Positions 1-5,131 of a stretch of 5,131 bases of DNA are shown piece by piece. Positions within the stretch are counted from its first letter, which is position 1, and every line of letters begins with the position of its first letter. This stretch comes from Timaviella sp038204505 (lineage in GTDB: Bacteria; Cyanobacteriota; Cyanobacteriia; Elainellales; Elainellaceae): assembly GCA_038204505.1 (NCBI GenBank), contig JBBRCV010000312.1:1-5131 (forward strand), given 5' to 3'. A program made the translations under genes and the position numbers. The notes beneath the pieces were generated by a model that was not told where the DNA came from, did not search any database, and was given only the letters and a program-made list of their open reading frames with translations.

Positions 1-152
1 CCTTGAGGCAATCGACGGGTTGCCAATCGACCGCCTAAGCCCCGCGATTTTTCGATCACGACAACGCTATATCCCTGCTGCCGAAGCACCTGGGCACAGA
101 CTAGACCTGCCAAACCTGCCCCCACAACTGCTACATCAAACTTGCTCTGCAT
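1..152 (-). CDS. FAD-dependent oxidoreductase, renalase-like, N-terminal part (runs off the left edge)
   Basis: The first 50 residues are visible, starting at an ATG at 152-150. They form a classic FAD-binding Rossmann start: a beta strand, the dinucleotide motif GAGLAG (residues 11-16), a helix, and a second strand ending in Glu34, which would bind the ribose of FAD. This is followed by KSRGLGGRLATRR (35-47). That last motif is typical of the renalase-like NAD(P)/FAD-dependent oxidoreductases (COG3380-type) rather than of general amine oxidases. The family is expected to be a soluble flavoprotein; its substrate in cyanobacteria is not established. A purine-rich Shine-Dalgarno stretch (AAGAGGGAG, plus-strand 155-163) lies a few bases upstream and supports this start. 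The gene diverges from the YaaW-family gene. The C-terminal substrate domain is outside the window, so the subfamily call is an inference from the N-terminus only. Confidence 0.85.
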   Translation of the reverse strand, partial: MQSKFDVAVVGAGLAGLVCAQVLRQQGYSVVVIEKSRGLGGRLATRRLPQ

Positions 153-217
153 TGCTCCCTCTTCTATAACTCTGCTGACATTTTGTAGAATATGGGACAA
201 TCAAAGCTGTAATAGTT

Positions 218-247
218 TTGCTGATTTTCTTAAAACACACCTATTAT
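218..247 (+). promoter_or_regulatory. Candidate sigma-70-type promoter for the rightward five-gene run
   Basis: TTGCTG (218-223) and TATTAT (242-247) are separated by 18 bp, which fits a housekeeping promoter with a weak -35 box (3 of 6 consensus bases) and a strong -10 box (5 of 6). Transcription would begin near 254, giving a leader of about 26 nt that contains the ribosome binding site. It lies in the 127-bp divergent region (153-279). On the opposite strand only a -10-like TATTCT (plus-strand 187-192) without a good -35 box is visible for the left-hand oxidoreductase. This is a prediction from sequence only. Confidence 0.45.
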
Positions 248-264
248 CAAATTAGTTTATCGCA

Positions 265-273
265 GGGGAGGGA
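265..273 (+). promoter_or_regulatory. Ribosome binding site that selects a TTG start
   Basis: The purine run GGGGAGGGA ends 6 nt before the TTG at 280 but 15 nt before the first in-frame ATG (289). The spacing therefore favours TTG. The resulting N-terminus, MDEMRVAL, also resembles the MDEL-type start I recall for cyanobacterial relatives. Confidence 0.65.
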
Positions 274-279
274 CGGACA

Positions 280-1110
280 TTGGACGAGATGAGAGTCGCG
301 TTAGATTTGGCAACAGATGAGGAACTAGAGTCGCTGACCGACATCTTGTTTCGACGTAAGTTTAACCCACTGGACTATGTTTGCACGCCTGAGCCGATTG
401 AAGTCCTATGCCAAGATCGGCAAGTTTGGATTGATTCGATCGAAGCGCGATTTCGATTTGTCGCCGCCGATGGTTTGACTGTTCTAAAAGGTCGAACTCG
501 TCACATGACCTATCGGCAAATCTTGCTACAAGTCTGCCGATATCTCAAAATTAGTTGCTCCCTCAGTCTTTCCACCGAAGATCTAGAGTCAGAAGTATTC
601 CTCTACCTCCTGAGTCGTGCTTGGAAACAGCTCCCTAAGTCTGAGAAGTCCGCTTTAGAGGGGAAGTTACAGCAAGCCGTTTCAGAATCTCATCTGGCGA
701 AACAACTGCCGCTTTCATCCCAATCTGATCCAATGAACTTGATTTTGAAGGGAGGCAGCGCGATCGCCGTTAGTTCAGTCGTTCGTCCCTTGCTTTTGCA
801 GATCGTTGCCCGCCAGTTTGCAGTTCACGCCGCCACTTATCAGATGGCGCAACAGACCGTGTTGAGCGGTGCCGCGCAGCTTAGTAGCCGCGTATCGTTA
901 CAAACAGCTTCACGAGGCATGGCAATTAGCGCCGCTCGGTATGGAGCGGTAAGGGGCGTATTTGCTGTTTTAGGTCCGGCGATGTGGGCGTACTTTTTTG
1001 CAGACTTGGGCTGGCGGGCGATCGCCACTAACTACGGTCGCGTGATCCCCGTCGTGTTCACCCTGGCACAAATTCGCCTCACCCGCGCCGAGTGCTTCGA
1101 GTTGGCTTAA
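280..1110 (+). CDS. YaaW-family protein (UPF0174/DUF3944-type), function unknown
   Basis: This 276-residue protein resembles the cyanobacterial YaaW-family proteins, which databases sometimes associate with the ubiquinol-cytochrome c chaperone (CBP3) domain. Recognisable stretches are the N-terminal LATDEELESLTDILFRRKFNPLDY (in part, residues 10-33), the central RQILLQVCRYLKI (79-91), and the C-terminal ARYGAVRGVFAVLGPAMWA (219-237) followed by DLGWRAIATNYGR (242-254). The N-terminal 150 residues look soluble and helical. The C-terminal half is Ala- and Val-rich, with hydrophobic stretches near 160-180, 225-243 and 255-266 that may be membrane-associated or buried helices. E. coli YaaW is somewhat shorter. 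Translation most likely starts at TTG 280, because of the well-placed ribosome binding site; ATG 289 is the alternative. It is the first gene of the rightward run, and the J-domain gene begins 35 bp downstream. The biochemical role is unknown, and a role in assembling a membrane complex would be speculation. Confidence 0.8.
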   Translation: MDEMRVALDLATDEELESLTDILFRRKFNPLDYVCTPEPIEVLCQDRQVWIDSIEARFRFVAADGLTVLKGRTRHMTYRQILLQVCRYLKISCSLSLSTEDLESEVFLYLLSRAWKQLPKSEKSALEGKLQQAVSESHLAKQLPLSSQSDPMNLILKGGSAIAVSSVVRPLLLQIVARQFAVHAATYQMAQQTVLSGAAQLSSRVSLQTASRGMAISAARYGAVRGVFAVLGPAMWAYFFADLGWRAIATNYGRVIPVVFTLAQIRLTRAECFELA

Positions 1111-1145
1111 AATCCTGAACCTGCTCCTACCTCTGCGCTCCTCCC

Positions 1146-1613
1146 ATGTCACAGGCAAAGCAACCTCTAACCTACTACGACATTCTGGGCTTACACCCCT
1201 CTGCATCAGTGCAGCAAATTCGTCGGGCATATCGAGAACGCAGCAAGCTTTATCACCCCGACACTACCTTGCTACAAGCGGCGATCGCCACCGCCAAATT
1301 TTACGAACTCAACGAAGCTTATGGAACTCTCAGTAGCGCCGATCGCCGCAGCCAATATGACCGAAAAATCGGTTATTCGCGCATCCCCGTCGTTCAGCCG
1401 TTGCCCAATCTTTACGATACGCCGACCTCTCGTAGCCAGCCCTACCGCTCATCGGCATATCTCGATCCCAGCGACCCTCGCGGTAACGGCGAAGCCGATC
1501 GCCCCCTCTCTCCTGGGGAAATATTCGCCCTATTTATCATGGGAGCCACGCTAGTAGGATGCCTCGTGCTGGTGTTAATCGTCGGAGTGGCGCGCGGAGA
1601 AATCGCCTTGTGA
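1146..1613 (+). CDS. DnaJ-like J-domain protein with C-terminal membrane anchor
   Basis: A J domain occupies residues 9 to about 75. It has the opening YYDILGL (10-16), helix II IRRAYRERSKLYHPD with the essential HPD triad at 37-39, and the helix III/IV segment FYELNEAYGTLSSADRRSQYD (52-72). J domains stimulate ATP hydrolysis by an Hsp70 (DnaK), so this is a co-chaperone. It lacks the Gly/Phe-rich, zinc-finger and C-terminal client-binding domains of DnaJ, so it is a type III J protein. A Pro/Ser-rich linker (about 79-122) leads to one hydrophobic segment (about 126-149), which predicts a tail anchor with the J domain in the cytoplasm. Its clients are unknown. No Shine-Dalgarno sequence is visible before ATG 1146. 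The gene lies 35 bp after the YaaW-family gene, probably in the same transcript. The DNA after its TGA stop is an in-frame repeat (see the repeat entry), so the annotated C-terminus may be a recent truncation. Confidence 0.9.
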   Translation: MSQAKQPLTYYDILGLHPSASVQQIRRAYRERSKLYHPDTTLLQAAIATAKFYELNEAYGTLSSADRRSQYDRKIGYSRIPVVQPLPNLYDTPTSRSQPYRSSAYLDPSDPRGNGEADRPLSPGEIFALFIMGATLVGCLVLVLIVGVARGEIAL

Positions 1614-1615
1614 TA

Positions 1616-1675
1616 CATTGATCCAAGTAATAATGATCCCAGTAACATTGCTCCAAGTAATGATCCCTAGTGATA
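1616..1675 (+). repeat. Degenerate 15-bp tandem repeat, in frame with the J-domain gene
   Basis: Three exact-length 15-bp units lie head to tail: CATTGATCCAAGTAA (1616-1630), TAATGATCCCAGTAA (1631-1645) and CATTGCTCCAAGTAA (1646-1660). A degenerate, shortened fourth unit follows (1661-1675). The block fills most of the 78-bp gap between the J-domain and DUF3143 genes. Read in the J-domain frame past the TGA at 1611, it is open for 18 codons, giving YIDPSNNDPSNIAPSNDP, and ends in TAG-TGA-TAA (1668-1676). It could be a lost protein tail, a simple slippage repeat or a spacer. No hairpin or terminator is evident in it. Confidence 0.75.
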
Positions 1676-1683
1676 AATTAAGT

Positions 1684-1691
1684 GCGATCGC
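1684..1691. repeat. HIP1 octamer abutting the DUF3143 start codon
   Basis: This is a perfect GCGATCGC palindrome immediately before ATG 1692, where a ribosome binding site would normally sit. Ten more perfect copies start at 760, 1018, 1281, 2409, 2845, 3244, 3755, 3820, 4299 and 4469, all within genes. HIP1 is a known highly iterated palindrome of cyanobacterial genomes. By chance, one copy per about 65 kb would be expected at even base composition. Confidence 0.9.
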
Positions 1692-1964
1692 ATGAATCTT
1701 CCCTCCGCTGATACCCCGCTCTACAATCACCCTTTGCCCGACATCGAAGACTGGCTGCGCTCCAAAGGCTGCCAGCAAGACTCTAATAACCTCCACTGCT
1801 GGACGCTGAAAAATCCTGACTGGGAGGCCGAACTTTGGCTTGAAGTTGATGCCCTCAGCGTTCGCTATTTCGGCGCAGCAGCAGACGGCGGAGACATTAT
1901 GCGTACCTTCAAATATTCCCTGAGCCGCCACGATTTAGAAGCCGCGATTTTCTCAGGACCTTAG
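1692..1964 (+). CDS. DUF3143 family protein
   Basis: This 90-residue soluble protein matches what I know of the cyanobacterial DUF3143 family. It has an N-terminal TPLYNHPLPDIEDWL (8-22), a cysteine-bearing loop, an alternating hydrophobic core WEAELWLEVDALSVRY (44-59), and a C-terminal FKYSLSRHDLEAAIFSGP (73-90). The length looks complete, and no signal peptide or membrane segment is present. The function is unknown. The ATG at 1692 directly follows a HIP1 octamer and has no visible Shine-Dalgarno sequence, so translation may depend on upstream ribosomes or be leaderless-like. The nearest upstream in-frame stop is TAA at 1674. Its immediate neighbours are the J-domain gene (78 bp upstream) and the SWIM gene (2 bp downstream), which suggests co-transcription. 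A partnership with the J protein is only an inference from adjacency. Confidence 0.8.
   Translation: MNLPSADTPLYNHPLPDIEDWLRSKGCQQDSNNLHCWTLKNPDWEAELWLEVDALSVRYFGAAADGGDIMRTFKYSLSRHDLEAAIFSGP
1955..1958 (+). promoter_or_regulatory. Ribosome binding site of the SWIM zinc-finger gene
   Basis: AGGA sits inside the last codons of the DUF3143 gene, 8 nt before ATG 1967. This is normal spacing and supports that start and coupled translation across the 2-bp gap. Confidence 0.5.
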
Positions 1965-1966
1965 CC

Positions 1967-2797
1967 ATGAAACCCTACGAGTCCCAACCCAACCGAGAAT
2001 GGTGGGCACAACGCTGGATCGATGTCTTAGAGTCGTTTGGCTGGATTCGGCGGCTAGAACGCGCCCGTATTTATGCCCGTGAAGGCAACGTCCTTAATAT
2101 CGACTTTCACAACGATGCCCAAGTTTCTGCCCTGGTTCAAGGCACTGCTCCAGAGCCTTACCAGGTTTCTCTATCCCTTGACTCGTTTGATGATGAGCAA
2201 TGGCAGTATGTCATTGAATCTATGGCAGAGCGGGCAATTTTCTCGGCAAAACTGCTGGCAGGAGAAATGCCGCAAAATATCGAAGAAGTCTTTACCGCCA
2301 ACGGCTTAAGCCTGTTCCCGCTGACCAAGTTTGATATTCACAGCCAATGTTCTTGCCCCGATCAGGCAAATCCTTGTAAGCACATTGGCGCGGTTTATTA
2401 CTTGTTAGGCGATCGCTTTAGCGAAGATCCTTTTGTCTTATTTCAACTACGGGGACGCACTAAAGAACAGATCATTACCACCCTTCGTCAACTGCGAAGT
2501 ACAAGTACTGAGGAAGTCGTCGAAACGCTTCAGTCTGCTCCCATTGACTTGCAAAAGTTTTGGCAATATAACCAGCCTTTAGATTCCTCCCTAGTGGTGA
2601 TTACGCCTCCTCCTAGCAGCGAAACAGTATTAGATCTATTAGGCGCTATTCCACTTAAATCTGAAGCCTCAGCGGTTTCGGCAAATCAAGCGGCAGTTGC
2701 AGCACAATTAGCCTTGGAATATTTGCAGAGTATTTATGCTCAGGTGAGTCAGCAAGCCGTTTTAGCCGCAATGACCACAGGCAGTCGGCAAGAATGA
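1967..2797 (+). CDS. SWIM zinc-finger family protein
   Basis: The SWIM zinc ligands are clear: Cys128-x-Cys130, six residues, then Cys137-x-His139, in a context (CSCPDQANPCKHIGAVYYLL) typical of the domain. Upstream is the family's usual N-terminal module: WWAQRW (12-17), RLERARIYAREGNVLNIDF (29-47), and AKLLAGEMPQNIEEVF near 94-109. Downstream is DPFVLFQLRGRTKEQI (154-169), a signature I associate with bacterial SWIM proteins found near SNF2-type helicases. The tail after about 205 is Ala/Gln-rich and probably poorly conserved. SWIM domains are thought to bind DNA or proteins, and the eukaryotic SWIM proteins Shu2/SWS1 act in homologous recombination. No helicase lies in this window. The stop codon overlaps the start of the RuvC-like gene (ATGA), so the two proteins are probably made together. 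The molecular function of this protein is unproven. Confidence 0.88.
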   Translation: MKPYESQPNREWWAQRWIDVLESFGWIRRLERARIYAREGNVLNIDFHNDAQVSALVQGTAPEPYQVSLSLDSFDDEQWQYVIESMAERAIFSAKLLAGEMPQNIEEVFTANGLSLFPLTKFDIHSQCSCPDQANPCKHIGAVYYLLGDRFSEDPFVLFQLRGRTKEQIITTLRQLRSTSTEEVVETLQSAPIDLQKFWQYNQPLDSSLVVITPPPSSETVLDLLGAIPLKSEASAVSANQAAVAAQLALEYLQSIYAQVSQQAVLAAMTTGSRQE

Positions 2798-3291
2798 AGG
2801 TTCCCGATGACTTGAACAATTTTATTATTTTAGGCATTGACCCAGCGATCGCCAGTATTGGCTTCGGGGCAATTCGGGGCAATCAAGCCCTAGAATACGG
2901 CGTGATTACTACCCCCTCAAAAGTGCCAACTTACCAACGCCTCAGTCAAATTCGCACAGACATTGCCGAACTCTGCGACATGGTTAAACCCGAAATGGTC
3001 GCCTTGGAAATGCCATTTTTTGGACGCGAAAACACCAATGCCAGTAAGGTTTTGCGGGCGCTTGGCGTGATTGAACTGGCGCTCGGTGATTGGGGCGTTA
3101 CTGATATAATTTTCCTCCATCAATCTCAGGTCAAATCGGCTGTCGCCCAATACGGCTCCAGCAAAGATGAAGTGAAACTTGCAGTCATGCATATTTTTGG
3201 GCTAGCTAAGCCACCTAGCCCCGATGATAGCGCCGATGGATTGGCGATCGCCTACGCTGCCCAATGTGGAGCCAGAGCAAACGTCACCTGA
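2794..3291 (+). CDS. ruvC: RuvC-like crossover junction endodeoxyribonuclease (Holliday junction resolvase)
   Basis: RuvC cuts four-way DNA junctions symmetrically at the end of homologous recombination, usually with RuvAB. The RNase H-like catalytic set is complete. Asp16 lies in ILGIDP, Glu72 in ALEM, and Asp145 and Asp148 in PDDSADGLAIA, matching E. coli Asp7, Glu66, Asp138 and Asp141. Phe75 sits three residues after Glu72, as does the base-stacking Phe69 of E. coli. A basic QVK motif (112-114) is also kept. At 165 residues it is close to family length (E. coli has 173) but lacks the extra C-terminal tail. Oddities are DPA instead of the usual DPG, and LRALG where most RuvCs have a QARG-type motif. 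It is therefore a divergent RuvC, or a second RuvC-like nuclease. ATG 2794 overlaps the preceding stop, which implies translational coupling. The gene converges with the amine oxidase, 8 bp away. The symbol is tentative. Confidence 0.85.
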   Translation: MKVPDDLNNFIILGIDPAIASIGFGAIRGNQALEYGVITTPSKVPTYQRLSQIRTDIAELCDMVKPEMVALEMPFFGRENTNASKVLRALGVIELALGDWGVTDIIFLHQSQVKSAVAQYGSSKDEVKLAVMHIFGLAKPPSPDDSADGLAIAYAAQCGARANVT

Positions 3292-3299
3292 GCCAGACA

Positions 3300-4913
3300 T
3301 CACGAGACACCCGCAGTCACGCCCAAATCCTGCAAAATGCTCCGAGCCGCTATCTCTGCCGTCTCACAAGCGCCATTCATATACCCTTGAGAACCCGGCG
3401 AACAATGTTCTCCAGCAAACCAAACGTTGCCCACTCGTTCGCCCTCTGCCCCCCCGATCGCCGTCCACTGTCCTGGCAGATAGCAGGCATACGAACCCAA
3501 CGAATAAGGTTCACCTGCCCAAAACGATCGCACTGCCTTCCCCTGCTGCGCCGCGCTAATCCCTGGAAAAATTCCTTCAAAATCACTCAATAGTCTCTGC
3601 GCCTGCGCCTCCAAATTACCTTCTCCCAGCGCCATCCCATTCGTACCTCCTCTGAGGTTGGTCAGCCATCCTGAAGAACCGACCCCATAGCGGGCACTTT
3701 CCCAAGTATTTTGAAAACCTAAGTCACTGTAAACGCTAATGGTAGAGCCGTAGCGCGATCGCCAAATACGCTCCTGAAACGGCAGAGACAGCTTTGTACT
3801 CGTGCCATAGCCTAACTGAGCGATCGCCTGACGCTTCACAGGTGGTAAATCGATCGCCAACTCAATCTGTCGCAATACTCCAAACGGCACTGTGATTAAA
3901 ATACGTTCATAAAGGCGTTCTACACTGGTTGAGCCTTGCCGTAAACTCACCTGATAACGACTCTCTGGTGTTGCCCGAATGGACTCTAGCACCGTTCCCG
4001 TTTCAATCTCTCCGTGCAGCCGCCCTACCAATTTCTGCGGAATCAAATCATTGCCGCCCACTACGTGATAGCGCTCATCGCTAATTCCATAGGTACTCCA
4101 CTTGCCCACCTCCGACCCAATTAAAAACAACATATTCAAGCAAGATTGAGACTCAGCGTCTCGCCCAAACTCGGTAATATAAGCCACTTTCAGCAGTTGA
4201 TCCATGACAGGCGAAATCGGCGTTGCTTCCAAATACTCAGCAATCGACAGGCGATCGAGCCGCATCGCGGCTTCACTAGGGTCGTGGTAGCTGATATTGC
4301 GATCGCCCAACCTCTGCAAATCATCCGCAATTCGCTTTGCCAACGGTGCAAACTCCTCAATCACCTGCTGCTGGCTAACTCTGTGCCCCTGAAAAAATAA
4401 AACCTCTGGCTCCAAACCCGTGTCTGCCAATCGCAGATCCGCCAGTTCTAGCCCTAACTCTGTTGCCAGCGATCGCACCGCAGTATGGCGAGTATCAATA
4501 AACTCTCCCCCCATTTCCACTATGCCCGGATTGCCTACCATATTTCGCAGACTCCGCAGCCGTCCCCCCACCCGCCGACTCGCCTCTACCACATCTACCC
4601 GTACTCCTGCCTGCTGCAACCGATACGCCGCCGTCAGCCCTGCGATCCCAGCCCCCACAATCAGCACGCCCGATCTACCCGCAGATCCGCCAGCAGATTC
4701 GCTAGCAGGCATCCTGTCATTCCTTGCAGGAAGCAGCCCCAAGCCGCCGCGCTGCTTCGCAGATACCGCAAGGGTCGCTGCGATCCCTCCCAATACTTGC
4801 CGCCGCGAAAGCCTCAGATCCATCACCTCATCCCTCGGCATTCCGGTTTTTGCCGCAATTAAATAAACCTGATAAGCCTGTCGCAACAGATCAACCAACG
4901 CCGTTCTAGCCAT
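3300..4913 (-). CDS. Flavin monoamine oxidase family protein with twin-arginine signal
   Basis: This 537-residue flavoprotein belongs to the MAO / L-amino-acid oxidase / polyamine oxidase superfamily, which oxidises amines using FAD and O2, releasing H2O2. A Tat-type motif, LSRRQVLGG (35-43), precedes a hydrophobic stretch (about 41-52), so export to the periplasm or thylakoid lumen is likely. The FAD site comprises GAGIAG (87-92), Glu110, the RVGGR motif (114-118), GGEFID (135-140), and a C-terminal FAGEHCSPGSQGYMNGA (499-515). Lys374 in TKLSLPF aligns with the conserved catalytic-site lysine (MAO-B Lys296). Tyr475 in GEPYSLGSYACY aligns with MAO-B Tyr398, and Ser474 stands where MAO carries its FAD-linked cysteine, so FAD should be non-covalent. 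The start at ATG 4913 leaves 34 residues before the Tat motif; M25 and M31 are alternatives, but similar pre-regions occur in cyanobacterial relatives as I recall them. No clear Shine-Dalgarno sequence is seen. The substrate cannot be determined. Confidence 0.88.
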   Translation of the reverse strand: MARTALVDLLRQAYQVYLIAAKTGMPRDEVMDLRLSRRQVLGGIAATLAVSAKQRGGLGLLPARNDRMPASESAGGSAGRSGVLIVGAGIAGLTAAYRLQQAGVRVDVVEASRRVGGRLRSLRNMVGNPGIVEMGGEFIDTRHTAVRSLATELGLELADLRLADTGLEPEVLFFQGHRVSQQQVIEEFAPLAKRIADDLQRLGDRNISYHDPSEAAMRLDRLSIAEYLEATPISPVMDQLLKVAYITEFGRDAESQSCLNMLFLIGSEVGKWSTYGISDERYHVVGGNDLIPQKLVGRLHGEIETGTVLESIRATPESRYQVSLRQGSTSVERLYERILITVPFGVLRQIELAIDLPPVKRQAIAQLGYGTSTKLSLPFQERIWRSRYGSTISVYSDLGFQNTWESARYGVGSSGWLTNLRGGTNGMALGEGNLEAQAQRLLSDFEGIFPGISAAQQGKAVRSFWAGEPYSLGSYACYLPGQWTAIGGAEGERVGNVWFAGEHCSPGSQGYMNGACETAEIAARSILQDLGVTAGVS

Positions 4914-4995
4914 AAAATTAAGATTCAGTCACTATAAAACAATCTTTCCCGGCATCCGCTCTCCGTATCCTCCAGCCTTTAGAAGGAATCCGTTC
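4914..4995. promoter_or_regulatory. Short divergent intergenic region with overlapping -10-like boxes
   Basis: These 82 bp separate the leftward amine oxidase from the rightward YciI gene and must hold both 5' regions unless transcription comes from further away. TATAAA (4933-4938, plus strand) and TATAGT (4936-4931, minus strand) overlap, so polymerases using both would compete. Neither has a convincing -35 box at the right distance, so the promoter call is weak. A Shine-Dalgarno-like AGAAGGA (4981-4987) lies 8 nt before the YciI start. Confidence 0.3.
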
Positions 4996-5131
4996 ATGCC
5001 CTGGTTTGTCAAAATTGAAAAAGGCATCGTCAACAAACCGATTTTTGACCAGTTTGTGCCCGCTCATAAAGACTATGTTAGGAACTTAATTGCGAAGGGG
5101 CATCAAGCGAAAACTGGATATTGGAAAGAAT
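4996..5131 (+). CDS. YciI family protein, N-terminal part (runs off the right edge)
   Basis: The first 45 residues are visible from ATG 4996, which is preceded by AGAAGGA at 4981-4987. They contain MPWFVKIEKGIVNKPIFDQF (1-20), a conserved histidine at position 24 (VPAHKDYV) and AKGHQAKTGYW (33-43). This fits the YCII-related fold: small, soluble, dimeric ferredoxin-like proteins with a conserved His (and usually an Asp further on). Some relatives have dehydrochlorinase-like or lactonase-like activity, but most have no known role. Here the later catalytic-site residues lie beyond the window. The gene diverges from the amine oxidase gene. The family assignment rests on the N-terminal half and on resemblance to cyanobacterial YciI proteins. 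Confidence 0.8.
   Translation, partial: MPWFVKIEKGIVNKPIFDQFVPAHKDYVRNLIAKGHQAKTGYWKE

Noticed and set aside
1616..1675. Tandem repeat considered as a CRISPR array or iteron-type origin
   Set aside because: The units are 15 bp, directly adjacent, degenerate and only about 3.5 copies, with no spacers and no cas or replication gene nearby.
1575..1931. Minus-strand 118-codon frame across the J-domain/DUF3143 junction
   Set aside because: It is antisense to two recognisable genes, and its repeated ITW.NV stretch is only the reverse reading of the 15-bp repeat. No family resemblance is seen.
3199..3221. Inverted repeat GGGCTAG / CTAGCCC with a 9-nt loop near the end of the ruvC-like gene, considered as a terminator
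   Set aside because: It lies inside coding sequence. No T-run follows it on the plus strand, and the minus strand continues with an A-run, not T's, so it fits neither direction as an intrinsic terminator.
3224..3593. Plus-strand open frames spanning the end of the ruvC-like gene and the 3' part of the oxidase
   Set aside because: They have no ribosome binding site and unlikely composition, and they overlap two well-supported genes in other frames.
4420..4866. Long plus-strand open frames opposite the amine oxidase gene (also 4485-4862 and 4146-4400)
   Set aside because: Their translations are low-complexity, Arg/Pro/Ser-rich and match no family. They mirror the codon bias of a convincing 537-aa gene on the other strand.
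1..5131. The possibility of a defence system, mobile element or biosynthetic cluster in the window
   Set aside because: No transposase, integrase, toxin-antitoxin pair, restriction gene, cas gene or synthase is present. All full genes belong to ordinary cyanobacterial chromosomal families, and the even HIP1 distribution argues against recent transfer.

Overview
The window almost certainly comes from a cyanobacterium. The octamer GCGATCGC (HIP1, a hallmark of many cyanobacterial genomes) occurs 11 times in 5.1 kb. Several products (a YaaW-family protein, a DUF3143 protein, a SWIM-zinc-finger protein and a Tat-type amine oxidase with a long pre-signal segment) resemble proteins typical of filamentous cyanobacteria. 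Genus cannot be decided from the sequence; a Leptolyngbya-like filament is a guess.

Layout. At the left edge is the start of a leftward FAD oxidoreductase of the renalase-like type (1-152). A 127-bp divergent intergenic region separates it from a rightward run of five tightly spaced genes (280-3291): a YaaW-family protein (TTG start), a membrane-anchored J-domain protein, a DUF3143 protein, a SWIM zinc-finger protein and a RuvC-like Holliday-junction resolvase. Gaps are 35, 78, 2 and -4 bp, and no terminator-like hairpin is visible between the genes, so one transcript is plausible. The last two genes overlap as ATGA. The run converges, with only 8 bp between stop codons, on a leftward 537-aa flavin amine oxidase with a twin-arginine signal (3300-4913). 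After a second short divergent region (4914-4995), the start of a rightward YciI-family protein runs off the right edge.

How the genes may work together. The SWIM protein and the RuvC-like nuclease are the best functional pair: both families are linked to DNA recombination and repair, and their reading frames overlap. The J-domain protein and DUF3143 protein are adjacent, but no shared role can be read from sequence. The amine oxidase and the left-hand oxidoreductase share a Rossmann FAD fold but probably not a pathway.

Most of the window is ordinary cyanobacterial chromosome. The most unusual signal is at the end of the J-domain gene. The 'intergenic' DNA after its TGA stop is a degenerate 15-bp tandem repeat that stays open in the same frame, would encode a (D/A)PSN-type repeat tail, and ends in three consecutive stop codons. 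I see no CRISPR array, tRNA, rRNA, insertion sequence or phage gene.
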